From NCBI GenBank assembly GCA_025991245.1, contig BQMJ01000042.1, forward strand, positions 124,001 to 188,000: DNA of 64,000 nucleotides, read 5' to 3'. Below, piece after piece: positions 63,140 through 64,000 of this stretch. Numbering within the stretch: the stretch's first letter is position 1; every line of letters begins with the position of its first letter. A model generated the notes under the pieces. The model was not told the DNA's origin. It saw nothing but the letters and a program-made list of their open reading frames with translations, and did no database searches. The stretch is from Galdieria partita (taxonomy: Eukaryota > Rhodophyta > Bangiophyceae > Galdieriales > Galdieriaceae). The translations under genes were made by a program, and so were the position numbers.

Positions 63140-64000
63140 ATGACGTCTTCAGGTGAAAAGTGGGTTACCGACGACACGTTCAAGCCTATTGTGGTAGACC
63201 GCGAAAGTGACGTGTTGTTTGTGACAAGAAACCTGTTTCAGCTTCATAAAAAACGAAGACAGCTGAGGGCTGAGACAACTGACCTCAATTACAGGTTGTC
63301 CGTCCCATTTGCGCCCCACTTATTTGGCTCCGGCAAAACGACGTTTTGCCGAAGCTATTTGGAGTTGGTGCAGAGGTTTCGTGAAACTTCCCTGTCGTCT
63401 TTTGCTTTAGACGGTTCCAGGAAAGAGTTTTTGGACAAGTTACGTGAAGCAGTTTTGCTTTATGTGGATTTGACAGAGCTCAAACCCACTGAACCTAAAG
63501 AAAAAAGTCTGGAGTGGGCTGTCTACTACTTGATAATCAAGACTGCCTGCTTTCAAGTTGGCAGTCCATTGATGCGAAAGACGCAAGCCTACGAGACTGT
63601 GGAAATGGAAGCCTTGAACCTAGTCACACTTTTACGAGACATATTAAACATGCGTTCTGATCAGTTTCTTCTTGTTGCTTTTGATGAAGTTGGTGTGTTG
63701 GATACAAGAGGACAATATTTTGATCTAGAAGTGAATGACGAGGGTAGAGTTCGTCCATACAACGACTTTTTTGGTATTGTTCGGGGACTCTGTAAACAAG
63801 ACAATGTATTCTTTATTGTTGTTGGGAAAAGCAAGGGTTTAAGTATTAAGAATTATACAGCTTCAGTATCAAAGGTGTTATTACATTTTATTTCGCTATC
63901 ACCGTTAAACTCGTCCAGTATCGTTGAATTCCTTGAAAAAAGTCATCTCGAAGAACAGACTCAATTTCGAGTTTGTGATATTCTATGTAGTCCTTCTTTT
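63140..64000 (+). CDS. P-loop NTPase of a Crinkler/RHS-like family, 3' partial
   Basis: Open from ATG 63140 to the window edge (287 codons), no intron. The N-terminus is KWVTDDTFKPIVVDRESDVLF; then PFAPHLFGSGKTTFCRSYLE holds a Walker A-like loop (Gly63-Ser-Gly-Lys66-Thr-Thr) in which the usual first Gly is His60. FLLVAFDEVGVLD (Asp182-Glu183) is a Walker B, and VFFIVVGKSKGLSIKN looks like the sensor strand that follows. The downstream half lies outside the window; copies A and B predict a nuclease-like and SAM-like end. This arrangement resembles Crinkler/RHS-type NTPase-effector proteins; STAND-type ATPases are the alternative. GC content near the start is higher than its neighbours. Confidence 0.7.
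   Translation, partial: MTSSGEKWVTDDTFKPIVVDRESDVLFVTRNLFQLHKKRRQLRAETTDLNYRLSVPFAPHLFGSGKTTFCRSYLELVQRFRETSLSSFALDGSRKEFLDKLREAVLLYVDLTELKPTEPKEKSLEWAVYYLIIKTACFQVGSPLMRKTQAYETVEMEALNLVTLLRDILNMRSDQFLLVAFDEVGVLDTRGQYFDLEVNDEGRVRPYNDFFGIVRGLCKQDNVFFIVVGKSKGLSIKNYTASVSKVLLHFISLSPLNSSSIVEFLEKSHLEEQTQFRVCDILCSPSF

Overview
The window looks like nuclear DNA of a unicellular red alga of the Cyanidiophyceae, most likely Galdieria. It is A/T-leaning and very gene-dense. Many genes carry GT-AG introns of only about 40-80 bases. The gene set mixes ordinary eukaryotic machinery (condensin, proteasome lid, Pol II, retromer, ERAD) with nuclear genes for plastid proteins (HCF136/Ycf48, IspH, an HHL1-like protein, an Mbb1/HCF107-like HAT protein) and ThiC. 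The organism call is an inference; no sequence search was run. Exon joins below were made by hand from reading-frame phase, splice signals and remembered family patterns.

Bases 1-30000: an SDR oxidoreductase (5' end outside the window), methionyl-tRNA formyltransferase, HCF136, a possible doublecortin-like protein, KRI1, an organelle-type HAT-repeat protein, a LisH-CTLH protein, a TPR-less SGT1, two tandem secreted heme peroxidases, a WDR44-like WD40 protein, a second SDR, an HHL1-like protein overlapping a GT77-like glycosyltransferase, a secreted methyltransferase-like protein, SMC2, ribosomal P0, a Spg1/Tem1 GTPase, a membrane RING-H2 protein, an Mpv17 protein and TrpF.

Bases 30000-56000: an MFS (phosphate-type) transporter, proteasome lid RPN6, a ZIP transporter, the SNF4/AMPK gamma subunit, an Sds3-like protein, an ACBP-ankyrin protein, a Siva-like zinc protein, proteasome lid RPN7, RPB9, VPS29 in nine exons, a possible 39-residue protein, proline dehydrogenase, an unknown membrane protein, HRD3/SEL1L, ThiC, a small membrane protein, two tandem bZIP factors, IspH and a Cys/His-rich protein. 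Spacing is extreme. Convergent stop codons lie 4-73 bases apart, divergent start codons about 45-60 bases apart, and several same-strand neighbours are separated by 22-46 bases or even overlap (ATGA).

Bases 56000-64000 are different: gene-poor, with a hairpin cluster near 56130-56200 and three relatives of one family. Two are decayed copies on the minus strand (about 57640-59420 and 60373-62470). One is intact as far as it can be seen, on the plus strand (63140 to the window edge). The family combines an N-terminal P-loop NTPase, a middle domain resembling the nuclease-like part of Crinkler/RHS-type proteins, and a SAM-like C-terminus. This is the accessory part of the window and the best place to look for something undescribed.
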